DNA from: Himantopus leucocephalus
Lineage: Eukaryota; Chordata; Aves; Charadriiformes; Recurvirostridae
Assembly: GCA_003993805.1 (NCBI GenBank)
Contig: RSEF01000003.1
Location: 87,131,562-87,195,561, forward strand
Length of the DNA stretch: 64,000 nucleotides
Direction of reading: 5' to 3'
Notes under the pieces: generated by a model
Seen by the model: the letters and a program-made list of their open reading frames with translations, nothing else
Told to the model about the DNA's origin: nothing
Databases searched by the model: none
Translations under genes and position numbers: made by a program
Shown: positions 50,259-63,440 of the stretch, piece by piece
How the letters are laid out: every line of letters starts with the position of its first letter
Numbering within the stretch: the first letter of the stretch is position 1

Positions 50259-50357
50259 GACTACATGATGAAACTGCAAGCCCAAAAACAGCCTCAGAGT
50301 ACCAGTGTGATATCCTACTGTAACAGCCATCCTCACCATCACAACTTTCTTGGCTAG
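50259..50357 (+). CDS. candidate terminal exon of an unrecognised gene
   Basis: The acceptor TGTTGGTAATTTTCAG ends at 50258. In phase 0, matching the end of 49752-49869, the frame reads DYMMKLQAQKQPQSTSVISY, then a His-rich stretch, and stops at TAG 50355-50357. An internal donor-like GTGTGA at 50305 is an alternative end. No family recognised. Confidence 0.3.
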   Translation, partial: DYMMKLQAQKQPQSTSVISYCNSHPHHHNFLG

Positions 50358-52378
50358 ACACAAGGAAGAAATGTCCACAGCCAAAAGAGACCTTAGGTGG
50401 AATTTAGACACTAACATCCAAAATTGCAGCATGTAGTACCTCTCCCTCCTTGAGACACTCAGTGCAGCAAGTGCTTTCAGAAACACTCAAAATGCAGCAA
50501 CAGCTGCCATCCTCTTTCAAAACAGCTCAGTTTAACCAACATCATTTCTGCTCCTTCTCTTGCTGCCAGCTATGGAGACCTCCCCTTCCCTTTCACCAGC
50601 TCTGGCATTCATTTGACCCCTTAGAAAGTGAATTTAGCTCACTAAACTGGCAGAAATCTAACCCAACTAAACAAAACAAATAAAGAAAAAGTGAATAGTT
50701 TTCACCACTTTAGTGAGCTAATGGATCAGACACATCCCAGAGATGACAGAAGGGAGACAAATGGAGCATGTGCCCAGGAACGTGCCTGCCCCTTTCACCA
50801 GCAACAAGTTCGTGGGCTGACTCAGCTGCCTCGTGAAACCTCACCCGCAGGAGAGGAGAAAGCCTGTTGGAGAGGCCACATACAGTAAAGAGGACTAGGA
50901 GAGACAGAGTGAGAGTTTTTCAGTCCAGCCGCAGCGCTGGAGGGCCCAAGCCACTAGAAATGCAGGGCTAGGTAAGACTAAGTCTTCTCAGAGGAGTGCT
51001 GTGACACCATCTGGCTTCAAGTTTGGTCACCCATCAGCTCAGAAATGGAAGGAAAGGCAGGAAAGGCAAGGGAGGTTGTCAAAACCTATCAGTTCCTGGA
51101 GAAGGGGTACTGCTGGACTAGTTGAGCCTTTGAAAGGATAATGCTACAGTTGGCTGCGAGCACAAAAAATGATGGTTAAAGACCAATCACATCAAAGTTT
51201 ACCACAGCGACTGAGGACATTAAGGACTGAGCTAAAAGGAAAGCCGATCTAATACTGTAAAACTGGATGACTTGCAACATTTTCTGGTCAGTATATACAA
51301 TTGAGAAACATCAGAGAGTGAGAAGTCTGGGTTGACAAAGCTAGTAAATAATTTGTCAAAGAGAAGAACCTGCCCCGTGTTAAATCTATGTATGGATATA
51401 ATTGACCACATTTCATCTTAGGAGAAAAGAAAAGTTGTGGCCAACTTCAAAGGAAACTGAACAAAAGTATCTCTAATGATTAATGAATTAGCATCGTTGA
51501 GTAAACGAGCTATTCTGAATGCTTGCCCAGAGGCAGTCACGGGAAAGTTTCCAGAACTATTGTCATTTTTCCTGGAACTCATTGACTTTAAGGACTCCAC
51601 AGCTGCAAGAATTGTGTGAGCATTTCAAGACTGTCAATTTCACCACTGATTTTCTGAAAAATTCTTCCTGAACTGATTTTTATTGGTTTCAGCTGGGGAA
51701 TCCATTGCACCCAGCCAGGAAATGCCACATGCCTCCTAAGCTACTGCTCTATTCTTCTTGCACTGATGCTATCAGAGACTCAAATTCACTGCAGGGAGAA
51801 CACTGGGGGCCAAATTTGCCCTCTGATGTATGCACGCAGCTCCCATAGAGCTAATGCAGAATTTTTTCGCCTTTGATGCCTCTTATAAAATGCAGTTTAA
51901 AGAAGCCTGGAAGTATTGCATTAGAACAGGGAGTTCACACTATTGGTGGTCCCCATTGTCATTAACACAGTTAGTGGCATTCCAGTGAAAAACACAGAAC
52001 AACTCTTTTGTTTGTTTGTTTTATAAGCAGATCTTTCAGGGTGGGATCTGGCTTGCTCAAATCCCGCCAAACATGGAACTTCAGCGTCCAAAACCCACGT
52101 ACACCAACAGTGATCCACTCTGCCTGCTTTCCAGAACTGCCTAACCTTTTAGGCGCCTGAATTCATCAGGCACTTCCCTCCTCTGCCTGAAAACTCCCCA
52201 GGCAACTAATTTACAGTTACGTATTAAGCAGAGCCAACTGAGCACACTCCCAAAAGGACTTAGAGAGGGTGTCTCACTCCCCTTCCCTCCTCTCTTATTC
52301 CCAGCCACGCAATGCCATCCTTTCTCTTGTGCTAGCTGTGATGCTCACGGGACCCTTGCTGTGGCGATTTAACTCACT
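50358..52378. other. intergenic stretch, nothing recognised
   Basis: No coding signal with splice support and no clear repeat, apart from a (TTTG)n patch at about 52005-52020. Confidence 0.55.
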
Positions 52379-52480
52379 ATGCAGTATAAAATCATCCACT
52401 TCTTTGCTGGGCTTCTTTTCTGCCACTTCAGTGAGTTGAATCAGCTCCCAGTGGCGTCTCAGTCCCACAGACAGCCCAAG
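52379..52480 (+). CDS. candidate first coding exon encoding a signal peptide
   Basis: ATG at 52379 (A at -3) opens 34 codons ending exactly at a consensus donor AAG|GTAAGT (52481), in phase 0. The peptide MQYKIIHFFAGLLFCHFSEL has a basic residue, then a hydrophobic core and a polar, Gln/Ser-rich region (NQLPVASQSHRQPK), as in a secreted precursor. No downstream exon was found. TATAAAA just inside the frame (52384) could instead be a promoter element, so this may be chance. Confidence 0.25.
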
Positions 52481-52481
52481 G

Positions 52482-55400
52482 TAAGTGGCTGGACCATGCA
52501 GGAGTGGGAATGGGACTGCTTTTCCAGTAGCTCTTTTGTCTCATGAAACTGGTTGCTCAATTGCCAGTCCATGTTCAGAAGCTCCATTTCTGGGGAGAGA
52601 GGAGTTCACTCCAGCTGAGACATCTGCTGGAACCTGTAAGCAGGAAATTACCCAGCATCCACCTCTAGCCCCAGCAAAATCTGAAAAACTAAATAAGGCC
52701 AAGGCTACAGCTAATGTCAGTCGCTGACTCTTGGAAGACTTGCATCAAGCAATTTAGTTTAGTTGGCTTGGCTTTTTCTTTGATATACAGTTTAGATTTT
52801 TTTTCTATGAAGCCTCATAAAGAAAGACAAATTAGAGTAAATCATTAAAGTAAATTAAATACATGTAAACATAATTTCACACTAAAGGAAACAAAAGCGA
52901 AGACATGTAACTTGGAGCAGAATGGAAATCCACGCCTGCCGGCTGTACTCAACTCACCTCCGCCTTCCCCCACAAGCACACACCCCGGGTGTGCTGCTCT
53001 GCAGAAGGGCCTCGGTCCTCTGTCCAGACTCCCATTTTCAGTAGAGCCAGGAAGCTTTGATCACAGCTCCTGCCTGAATACATTCTTGTGTGCTGGAGCA
53101 GCCATGTGAGGGCCCTTGATGGGACTGAGTGCTGAGAGCAGCAACAGAAACTCATTTAGTTTGATGTGACAAAACTGCTCCTCAGACAAATGCTCCATGG
53201 TGGTCCCATGGTAGGAACATGTGCAGAAGGCCTTGCTGAAGTAATAATACTGAAGTAATTTCATGCCTCCACCCACTTCCAGGCCTCTCATTAATACAGA
53301 GCCTGGAAACATCCTCAACTGGTATAAATGGATGCAGCTTCTCTGACTTCAGTGAAACCATGTGAATTCACCTTTCAGATTTGCCGAGGATCCGGTCTTC
53401 CTGCTCTTACAGTAAACTAGCTCAAAGAGCTTTATTCTGAGTCCTATTTATAAATAAAAGCCTGTTCTTCAGAAGTTCAACCCTCCTCAAGTCACAAAAA
53501 TGCCCGCTCTTTTCTCATCTGTGATTACACACCTACAGATTTTTATTTATAAATATTTAAATATCTAAACCTTCTTATTTCCCAAAATTAGGGACCAAGT
53601 TCTGTAGGAGACACCCTGTAAAAGTATTCTTTCCCAGATCTGCAACTAGGCTTCAGTCTTGAATATGTACAAATCTGACAGAAATTACTGAGAAGCAACA
53701 TTAACACCTAAGCAAGGAAATCAATGTATGAACTTTTACATTACTTTCTGAAGCGCTATTACGTTGCACACATGAACTCAAGTTCTTACGAGTTCGTTTG
53801 CTAAACAAAGAGCTCCATCACTTGCATAACTGCCATCAGTAACCTCTCTGTCATTGCCACATATAAACATACCTCATTCTTGGCAGTTCACTAAACCACT
53901 GGCAGCATTTCTCAGCAGATCCAGCAATTTTTCAAGTATAGAGAGGGTCTAGATCCCCATGGCCACCACTGGTACAGGGGAAGAGAGGACACAGCAGACT
54001 CCTCTACTGTCAAATGAGGCTGGCAGTGAATTCACCAGGAATTTTGAGCAGAAGGACTCAGTCCGGTTTAGATCTGATTTGGGTGGATGGATCACCTCTA
54101 AAAGCACTCAGAAAGCAACAGAAAAAGTTACAAAGAGCTTGATGTGACATGTAGGCTGAGACTGCAAACAGCTTTGCCTCTTTGCAAGAAGGGGCCAGTG
54201 TAGTCCCATATCTTACTTTCAAATCCAGTATTTGAACAATTGCCTGAAATTCTGAAATTGATGCAGAACCTGTTAAGCCGTTTAAGTCTGATGGGATGCA
54301 TTAGGTGGGGCCAGTTCTCTAGTAACTGGATATTAACTCAAATATATTGAAACACTGTTTAACAGCTATTTTATGTAATGAAGTACAATCACAACCAGGT
54401 TTGCCATTTTTCTGAGGCCAGTTGGAAAAAATGAGAGCGTTAGGGAATTTCATTGCCTGCCTAGAATGCGACATTTCACACTGGAGCAGGATGGAAATCA
54501 CATAGATCACTGCCAACCATGCGGGTTTGTTCTTATAAGATCTCTCAGACTCAAACTAATTTTAGAATGAAGAAAAACTCTGCTTCAAACTACTCTGCAG
54601 TACAAAATTTCCAGTGAGAAACTTCTACTCTCTTCTTTGATATTTCATATACACTTTCAAGTTCCTCACTACTACACTGTCAAGTTCTCTAAGCATCAGC
54701 ACACTGTGAAAGAGAATGCAAACAAACCACCAAAAAAACCCCAAACTAGTTTTGCTAAAATAAAGCTGACTTTCTTTTTTTCCCTGTGAGCTCACTAACA
54801 TTTTTTAAAACTACCATTTTATTTTACTTCAGTGAAGAGGTTTTCCAGGACTGCAAAATTTTGGACAGAAACTCTATTTTAAATTTTGTCCTTCAGATTT
54901 CTGGTAAGAAATACTTTCAAAGTCAAACAGGTTTAGGCTTGTGATTTGATCTTTTCCACGTGCTTTCTTCCCAATGGCCCACCATCCCAATATCTTCCCT
55001 CACATCCTAAGCTTCCTAGTAACAAAGAATACCTTTGCACACTGGCTTGCTAACATAACGAGCAGAGTTTTAAACCAGAACTGGTGGAGACTAGAATTTG
55101 AAATTCTCAAGTAAGGGTTAAACGAGGGCAGACTGCAAGAGGGGATTACAATCATAAAAGGTAATGTTACACTATGGTTATAGAGGGCCAAAGGAGGATA
55201 GTGGTCAATGAACCATATCCCTTCCATGAAGGAAGTGAGGGGAAAAAGACCACTGAGCCAGAAGCCTTATCCTAATACCAGAATTATGACTTCATTGGCA
55301 CGGCCAAAGTCACTGGACAATATATAGAATTGGCATATTTATAGAAGGTTACAGTTTGTTCAAGCAGGAAGGACAGGAAAAGTCTTACATATTAAGCACA

Positions 55401-58400
55401 CATACACTTTCTCTGAGGTCCAAAAAGCAAGAGACCTGCTGCTTTAAGGTCTTCGGACAATGTTAAGAGGGGTAGAGGACTATTGGGGCTGTCCTGGATT
55501 AGAGCACAGCATAATATCACACTGGGAAATCCACATGGCAAAGCTTGTGATGATCATAATCAAAATGACCTCAACTGTATAATTTGGTGTTTGGTAAAAT
55601 CTGCTAAGATTTTCATTTTCCAACTTTTAGTTTAAAAAGGAATATTTCAAGTCCTGTCTCATCCAAGTTGGACAAACACTCAAATACTTTTATAGTCAAT
55701 GAAGAGATAAATACTTGACAAGGGTTATTAATCCTAGACTGATATCATAGAATGGAGTCAATCACTCCTGGATGTGCCCTTATGTATCCACAGCCTGGAC
55801 ATCTGGCCTGGGTACTTAATGTCTAGATATCTACGATATGTGAGCCTACTCCTCCCTGGCAGGTTCTTGGAATGTGTCCATCCTGGGGCGAAACAGAGAG
55901 AACTTGTCTGGACTCCACTCCAAGGAGTAGGGAGGGATGGGTAAGGAAGGCAGGAGTGTAACTGTGACTACAGATTCCTTAGGAGAGAAAGAGGCAAACA
56001 GCAAACAGGACAATGGAATTCAGGAAAAAAGCCATCAAGAAATGCCATTTTAACAGCTTAGAAGGAAAAAGAGAGTGCAGGAGAGCTGGCAGTTCTTTAA
56101 AGAAGCAGTGATGAGGGCACTGTCAAAAAGCAGTAATTCCTCCAGTCCATGTCTCCTTCTCAGATGGTGGCACAGCACTTCATCAAAGACGTGCGCTTCC
56201 TGTGGGGAGTCTGGAGACGTCTAGAAATCTGAGGAAAATTTAGGATTACTGAAGGACCTCAAGCTATTTAAGTCTAGAAAAAAACCAGACTGATTTGCAA
56301 AATGATGACAGTACTTTAAAGATAAGGTAGTGCAAAGTGAATGGGATTAACAAGTTAGCATGAACACGGCTCATTTTGAATTGGCCAAGAATGCTCTGAA
56401 TTTAGAGCAAAAGAGTTTTATTAGAGACCTCTTTCTCTGGCAAGATTAGTGAAGTGGTGCAGGGGAAATTCAACAGTCCCAATCAAAGTGTTTTAAGAAC
56501 AGCTTTCATCAATGCCTGCAATAAATGTAGATAATTGCCTTGGCGTAAGTGGTGGAGTAGATCAGCTCTCGTGGTCTTTTCCTATAGCAGACCATTACTC
56601 CAGGACTCAGGAAGGCTAATTTTAGCCTAGAGGTGCCAATTCTTCTTGTCTTTCTCCATAGTCAGTAGAGAACAGGTCCTTTAGATGCAGATTCAGAACA
56701 GGACTATCCTTGCTGCCCTAACATGAATAGCCCCAATAGTTCCCCAAAGCTGAGTACACCCATCCTGGTCCCCTCCCTCCACTACTGCCACAAATAGCTT
56801 TGTGCTCTTTCCAATTCACTTATGATCTCCCCTTCCTGATCTCTTCAAACACCAGACCTCAGCCTGTGAATCCCACAGAGATTCACATTCCTTCTCATTC
56901 TTATGCCAGCCCCATATTTCCTACTTTTGAAACAGCACAACTTATCAAGAATTTTTACAAAACATCCCAGACTGCCAGGGGTGTGTATGAGGAATGCCAC
57001 GGTCTTAATTACAGCCAGGTTCCTTATTCAGGAAGTGCAATTACAGTATCACAAGTGTCCTTCATCTCCAATCTTTTTAATCAACACTAACTGGCAGATA
57101 CTGGTGCTCTCTGTAATATTGCCTCAGGTTTGAAAAGTAGCCACAAGTCAGCAGTCATTCTTAAATACTTGCACAAGAACACATGGTCTCTTTGCCTTCC
57201 AAAAAAACCTCAGAGCCTCTTCTAAATTAACTGTAGATTAGGAGGGCACATTGCCCAATAGTAAGAACAAAACAAAAACATAATCCTTGACAGACAGAGG
57301 TCAACACTAACAACAGGCCCTCAGCCACTCTCAGGTTTCTGCCAGTGATAGGATTGAGCCTTCCCTGTATGGGTTTCTTGCAGGTTCAGTGATGACAGAA
57401 CATGCCCTTGAGCCATCCACTTTCCTACGAGTAGGCTGGCTGCAAAGCATTTTGCCTAGTCCTATGTGTGCAGATGCTTCAGTCTCTATTGTGTGTGCAG
57501 GACTAACTGACAAGTGACAAGGATCATTCACGGTGAGACCACAGGCTCCGTATGAATCTCAGATGCACGTGTGCAACCCCCATCACTTCTCCAAGAAACA
57601 AGGAGAAAACTCACTGCGGCCACCTGGTCATTTCATAAATTGCTTTTACTTGTTAACAAGCTCTTGGGAATGCCTTGCTCAAACAACCCTCAGTTCAGAA
57701 ATTAAGATTATATCACAAGCCTCATGAGATAAAGCATAGTACAAGGTGATCCAAAGAAACATGTAGGCTTCAAAATTACTGGAAGAGTTAACGTTTAAAT
57801 CAAAAGTACTGCTCAGCCTTTAATATCATAGTCTGCTAATTCCAATGTTATTCAGCTTAAGGTCCTCTCTATGATTTGCTTCTGTCTTATAAACTACCAT
57901 GGTGGGAGTCCCTGGGTGAGTGGCAGCAGATGAAGCAGTAAGACAAGGCCACAGACTCATATCAACACAGACAGAATAACCCCAGTACTGAATCCAACTA
58001 ATTTGCCGTTACATTCCCACCAGTCTGCTGGAGGATAAGAAGGGCTCTGAATATACTAGCAGGGCTGCAATGATTTGAAAGGAAGCAAAAAAGATGTTTG
58101 AATGATCAAAGAGGTCCACAGGTCACAAGTTCTTCCTTGGGAGATACGAAGCAATCTCAAGCCAAGGCAGACCACTGGACTGAAGTGATGTTGGCAGGAG
58201 AAACTTGAGGCTTGGCAGAGGGACTCGGCTATTCAAGAACTGTGAAGGGAGCAGAGTGAATGAGCAGCTACAAACTCACCCACATAAGAACATTAATTCT
58301 GAGTAAGATACCATGCAAAGTTAAAACTGCATACCTGCTTGCAATCAGACAACCATAGTATGCCATAAGGAAAGGAAAAAAGAGCCTGAAAATGGCAGGG

Positions 58401-61400
58401 AGAACACGTGCATTGCTCTGTGTAAAGAGCACAATGAAAGACAGAAGTGATGGTTTGCTGAAAGTAATGAGACAGCAGCCAGAGAGAGGGAACTTGCTAA
58501 GAGAGAAAAGTGGAGCAGCACTTGGTGAGAAGAAGGTACAGGCCATTTGTATAAATGCCAGAACTAAGGGTCAAAGAAGGAAGACAGGTCAAGACGCAAG
58601 AAATTAATGACACAGCCATTGTAACCCTCCAGCTGGAAATGGGAGACTGTTCAGGAAAAAAGTAAGAGCAGCAAATAGGTACAAAACATACTAAGGAAAG
58701 TAAACAGACCAGCATATGTCATTCAACAGACACACCTAGTTTATTTTTCTGCTCATTGAATTGAACTCATTTAAACAAGTTAAAATTATGACAAATACTA
58801 AGACCCATTCTGCCTAAGAAAACCAACAATGATTAACATAAGCCATGCCAAAGGAATACTGAATGTTCCATAGGAATGCTATTGAATAAGAATGAATAAG
58901 AAATATTGAATGCTCAGAGATTATTATCTCAATGATGCCTCTATTATTCATGTCATGACCAGAACTGAACATTCCTATAGATTAGCCCTGTGTTCTTCTC
59001 AGCAAAATTCTGTTGCTTTCCTATTCCAAATTGTGGAGTTTTGTCTCTGTGTTTTAAAAATATTTATCTGTGAAGGACAGATGATAGGTCTTGCTGAGGT
59101 ATATGATCAGTCATTCACTCTTCTGTAAAATATTTATCATATTTATGTTTTTACAACAGAATTCTTTTGGAGTATTTTCAGGTGCTGGTCTACATTTTTC
59201 CACATATAAATTTTGGATGCAAATAGCAGCAGGATCAAACACTGTATTGGCATTTCCAGTAGCCCATAGTCACCAAACTGCCAACTCTACTGCACCAGCA
59301 ATGCCACCTGTAATTTAAGATGCGGACGTAAATAACCAAGGGTGTAAAAGTAATCTGTCAGTTTGTTTTTGAATGCGAATGCTACAGAGGAAACACTGCA
59401 GTCCCTTTTCTGAGGTGATTTGGACTTGTAATGAACAAATTTCTCATGAGTTCTCAGAAATACGCAGACAATTGAATGTTAGCCAAAGCTCCAGCACAAA
59501 GGTAGGCTGAAGCACAGGAAGAGAAGTGTAATAGTAGCAATATATAATTTATTCCAATATCCCAGTTACACTTGTATCTGCTTTCATCTCTACCCAGATA
59601 TTTTCCTGCACCTTATAAAGAAATGTCAAGCACATTCCTAATCTGGTGTTGAGTGTAATCCGACATTTGGAAAAGTTTGGTAACTAGAAGGTGAGGTCAC
59701 ATACACCCCTGAGAGAATCTGGATACTTCAAAGGATGGAGTTACCAAGCAAGCAGAAATTATTTTTGCAACTTGCACCACAATACCAAGATCACATCTTT
59801 CTCCATTATTACTGGATGGAAAATAATCCTTCTTCAAATACCGATCTTCAAAGACAGGCAGCCAGAGGTTCACAGCAGATAGCAGGGACTTTCCACGTAG
59901 CACCCAAAAACATGAAAAAAAATGAAAAAATACCATGTATATTTCTAAAAGAGGAGGAAGAGAGGTTCTCCATACGCCTCAAATAATGAGCGACATAGGA
60001 GGGGGAGAATGGCTGTTTATGATGGCAGAATATCCCAGCTCCTTCCAGTGGGACCACAAAAATTCCAATAGATCCAAAGTCTTCCCCTGGTTCCCCCTCC
60101 CCACAGCCGTGCCTGACCAGCAATAGTGCTGTGGTCCTCACCTTTAACCCACCACCAGGTCCCTACTCTCTTTTCCCTGAATACAGGCTCCTGCCTCCCT
60201 CCCTCAGCCCCCTGGCACAGGGACTTTTCCTGCGTTAGTTTTCAGTCTGGCCAGCACCTTTCACATACATCCCCTGCTCTTCCCTGGTAGAGTCTCACAC
60301 CACCGTGGGCCTTCCTTAGCCCCTTTCCCACCGGAGGCCAGCTCTACACGGACTCCCTCAGCCTTTCTTACCCCTCCATGTCTTCTGGACCTTAGTGAAA
60401 GATCCCTGTCCCACTTGATGAGAGTAAAACATTCAGTCATCACTATTTCTAGCCTGTCCTTCAGCAGAGATCAGACCACCGCCCCCTGCTCTTCCACAGC
60501 TTCATTTCCATTCCTGTCTTCTCTGCTCACAATTTCTTTTGTACAGCAGGCAGCTTGAAACCTCATTTTTACCCCCTGGCAGACAAGACAGCATGCTTTG
60601 AAGAGTTTCCCTCCACCATATTTAATCCAAATCCTTTAGGCTTCTGGGGATGAGTTGGTTTTGTGGGTAATTTGAGTAATAAGAGCACGAACATAATTGT
60701 CAACTGAGCCAAGCTGTTCCTGAGCTTTCCTCAGTAAAATTCCTGTCCTAAATCACAGCTCCCTGTGTTTTAGGAGTTAACTGCCCACCCAGCTCCCCCC
60801 ACCTTACAACCAGGATGGAGTCAGCGTCTTACACTTGCCAAACACAAAAGAGTCTGCAAGAACCAGAGGGTTCAAAATTTGCTAACAAAGAGGGATTGCA
60901 AAGATGAGCAGTGCCAACCTGCTATAGGAATTTTAATAAATGAGATCAGTCCAACTAATAATGGCCTTTATAATTTTTCTTCCAGATCTGTCCCTTTAGT
61001 AGATGAAAAATTCTTTTCAGGAAAGATATTCCCAGCTTCTGGTTTGGAGTTGGACCCTGTAGTTAATATTTTTCTTTGAATTCCGTGGCCTGTTTGCCTT
61101 CATTCCTGAAAACCTTTTTTCAAAGCCCACGAAAGCTATTATTAAGCATTCATCCGAACACACACATTAGATCTTGTGTGCTGCCTTCTAGCAGAATGCT
61201 TTTAATTGAAAGGAAAACCCTGCCTCCTGCTAGGTTTGGGTGGGCTGCAATTAGTTCCATACTAGTTAGTTTTGCCAGAAAGTCATATAACTCTTCTACA
61301 CAGGCATTCCCACTCTGGTCCAGCTGCAAACAATATGCTGAGTCAGCAAAAAAGGAGGCAAAAGGAATTTTTCATTGAATTAAGAATCCGATCTGTCCTC

Positions 61401-62940
61401 AAATCTTCTGAAATATGTGTTGGGTTCCATCTGTCCTGGAGGATCCCCACTCTGACTGTGCCAGCTACCGGCACTCGCATGGGACCCGTGTGCCTGTGGC
61501 AATACTGCAAACTGCTCCACCGTGAGGTGGCTTTAGACTCCATCGACCAGGGGTGACATCTTGGAAGCTAATAACATGGGCCTGTGTGGGCAGTAAAATA
61601 CAAATGCCCCCTTATGCCTGAACCACAATGCTTCTGTGAAAAAACATTTTCTCTGTTCCTTACTTGCAAGGAAAACAAAATCCACTGACCTACTAGTAAG
61701 ATGCAGTAACTGAGGCCAAGAGCAATGCATATAGAACATCTGAATTTTGGCAAATTCAGATGCAGACAAATGAAAGTTGGAGGAAACTTTTTTCTGGGTA
61801 CTTCTGGTTTATTTGAAGCCAACGAAGCATGAAATGGTCTTAACAGTTTGTTATGTTTTGGTGTAACATGAGGATCTAGAATCTCTTGACAAGCAGAGTA
61901 CGAGCTTGAGTTTCAGTTCCCTGATTGGTGGTTTTTTGGATTCATCCAAGAAATGTATTTAAACAGTATGTGCAGCGGAAACCACTTTTAGTCATGAATG
62001 TTCAATGGTAAACATCTGAATGTGGACATCAGATAAGGAAAACAACAGTTAGGTAATTCTTTATAATTTCCAAAGACAATTGTTGGAACTGGGAGATGTT
62101 TATCCTTTTACACGTGCCCAGGTATCCGCTAAGATTATCTTATGCTCTAATCGAAATCCATGAGCCGCAGGCACATTCAGCAGCTCCCATTTGCCTTTAC
62201 TAAACCTAAGAAACTCTTATCTTGAGACCCAAGAATTTCGGGGGGCTTCACGTCCATGACTTGTATCAGCGCAGTCTGTCTTCTAACATAACAACTGCTG
62301 CATAAAAATTCAAAATAGTGAGCCCATATTGAGGACATACTTTCACAGGCTTCTCTTGGTAGTAGTAAAAGACACCAGGTAAATTCTAAATTGTCAACTA
62401 GAAGTAAATGGAAAGCCTCTTTTTCATGTGGGAAATGTTTTACAGAAAAAAATCTTTATTTGAACTTTTTCCTTTGGAATTGTAAGTTTTCATCATGGGA
62501 ATTTTTTGACAATTTGAAATGAATGTTATAGTTTCACTTTGACTTAAAATATTGTTACTTTCACAAAAAAACCCAACATGCTAAATTAAAATAATTAAAA
62601 AAAATTTCATTCTGCAACATTGATTCAGTATGAAAAACACTTTTGGATGTATTTGCCGCAGGGAAATTGAAAATTTCCAGTGGAAATAAAGCAACACTAT
62701 AAAAATTCAGCTTAAACAAAATAGTATTTTTGGTAAGAAAATTTTCTGCAGTAAATACTGTGGCCAATAGTAATTACCACTTGTCCAAAAGTCTGGGAAA
62801 GCTACCATGGATTTTTGGAACCTTTTGAATATCCCACCTAATACAGCAATAATATTGCACAGTGGAAGAGAGTGAAAGGATTATAGTGAACAGTTTGTAT
62901 CCCAACAGCACCTGAATATAAAAATGCGTTTGTTTAACTG
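52482..62940. other. intergenic stretch, no gene recognised
   Basis: Mostly AT-rich unique DNA. A diverged CR1-like stretch may lie at 56240-56600 (its end resembles GGACTAGATCAGCTCTCGTGG). Bases 60040-60500 form a C/T-rich, relatively GC-rich block without a coding reading. No other feature can be supported. Confidence 0.5.
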
Positions 62941-62982
62941 ACAACAGCTTCTTCCATACACAATTTTGAATTTGCAGAAAAC

Positions 62983-62990
62983 TATAAATA
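62983..62990 (+). promoter_or_regulatory. TATA-box-like element
   Basis: TATAAATA lies 103 bases upstream of the ATG at 63093, a spacing that would give a 5' UTR of about 75-80 bases. In AT-rich DNA such a match is common by chance. Confidence 0.2.
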
Positions 62991-63092
62991 GACAGCACTT
63001 TCACTGAAAGCACTGAATTAGCCAACTGGGTACTCGACTTTGTAATGTGGAGCAACGTGGAGTGATAATGAACACCATGTGTGTGTGTGATA

Positions 63093-63200
63093 ATGGGGGT
63101 TGCAGAAAATAGATCTGGCCAGCTGAGTGAAAAGGAAATGCTAAAGAAGAAAAAATCTGAAGTCCAAGCCAAAACAAGTGACCTAGAGAAGCAAGTAAAG
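63093..63200 (+). CDS. candidate exon with a Lys/Glu-rich coiled-coil-like peptide
   Basis: From ATG 63093 (A at -3, G at +4) the frame reads MGVAENRSGQLSEKEMLKKK and then KSEVQAKTSDLEKQVK, up to donor-like GTTTGT at 63201 or GTAAAG at 63195. Alternatively CAG at 63103-63105 acts as an acceptor, making it an internal exon starting in phase 1. The heptad-like charge pattern suggests a coiled coil. No family recognised and no partner exon seen. Confidence 0.3.
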
Positions 63201-63239
63201 GTTTGTATTTGGGGCAGGCTGGAGGCCTGAGAGGGATCA

Positions 63240-63440
63240 GCAATTCAGCAGGGTATTTTTAAGCATATGCTCAAGGCCCTCCTTATTCGGCAGGAAACTT
63301 AAGCATATGCTCAGAGGTTAAGCATCAGCTAAAGTCTCATTGATGTCAATGGGTCTTAAACACATGCCTAGAGATACATATGTGCTGAAGTGCTTTTACA
63401 AATAAGAATGGACTGGGGATCAGGGCCTCAGTCCCCTGGT
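63240..63440. repeat. probable ancient interspersed repeat
   Basis: TTAAGCATATGCTCA occurs at about 63259 and again at about 63300, followed by TCATTGATGTCAATGGGTCTTAA and CACATGC..GTGCTGAAGTGCTTTT. This pattern of near-palindromic short motifs is typical of old amniote repeats. The family is not certain. Confidence 0.45.

Noticed and set aside
60040..60500. C/T-rich, relatively GC-rich block that might be a CpG island promoter
   Set aside because: CpG is sparse and no exon follows; it reads as pyrimidine-rich unique sequence.
62774..63172. 132-codon minus-strand frame
   Set aside because: Its composition reflects AT-rich DNA and the opposite strand of the Lys/Glu-rich segment. There are no domains and no splice context.
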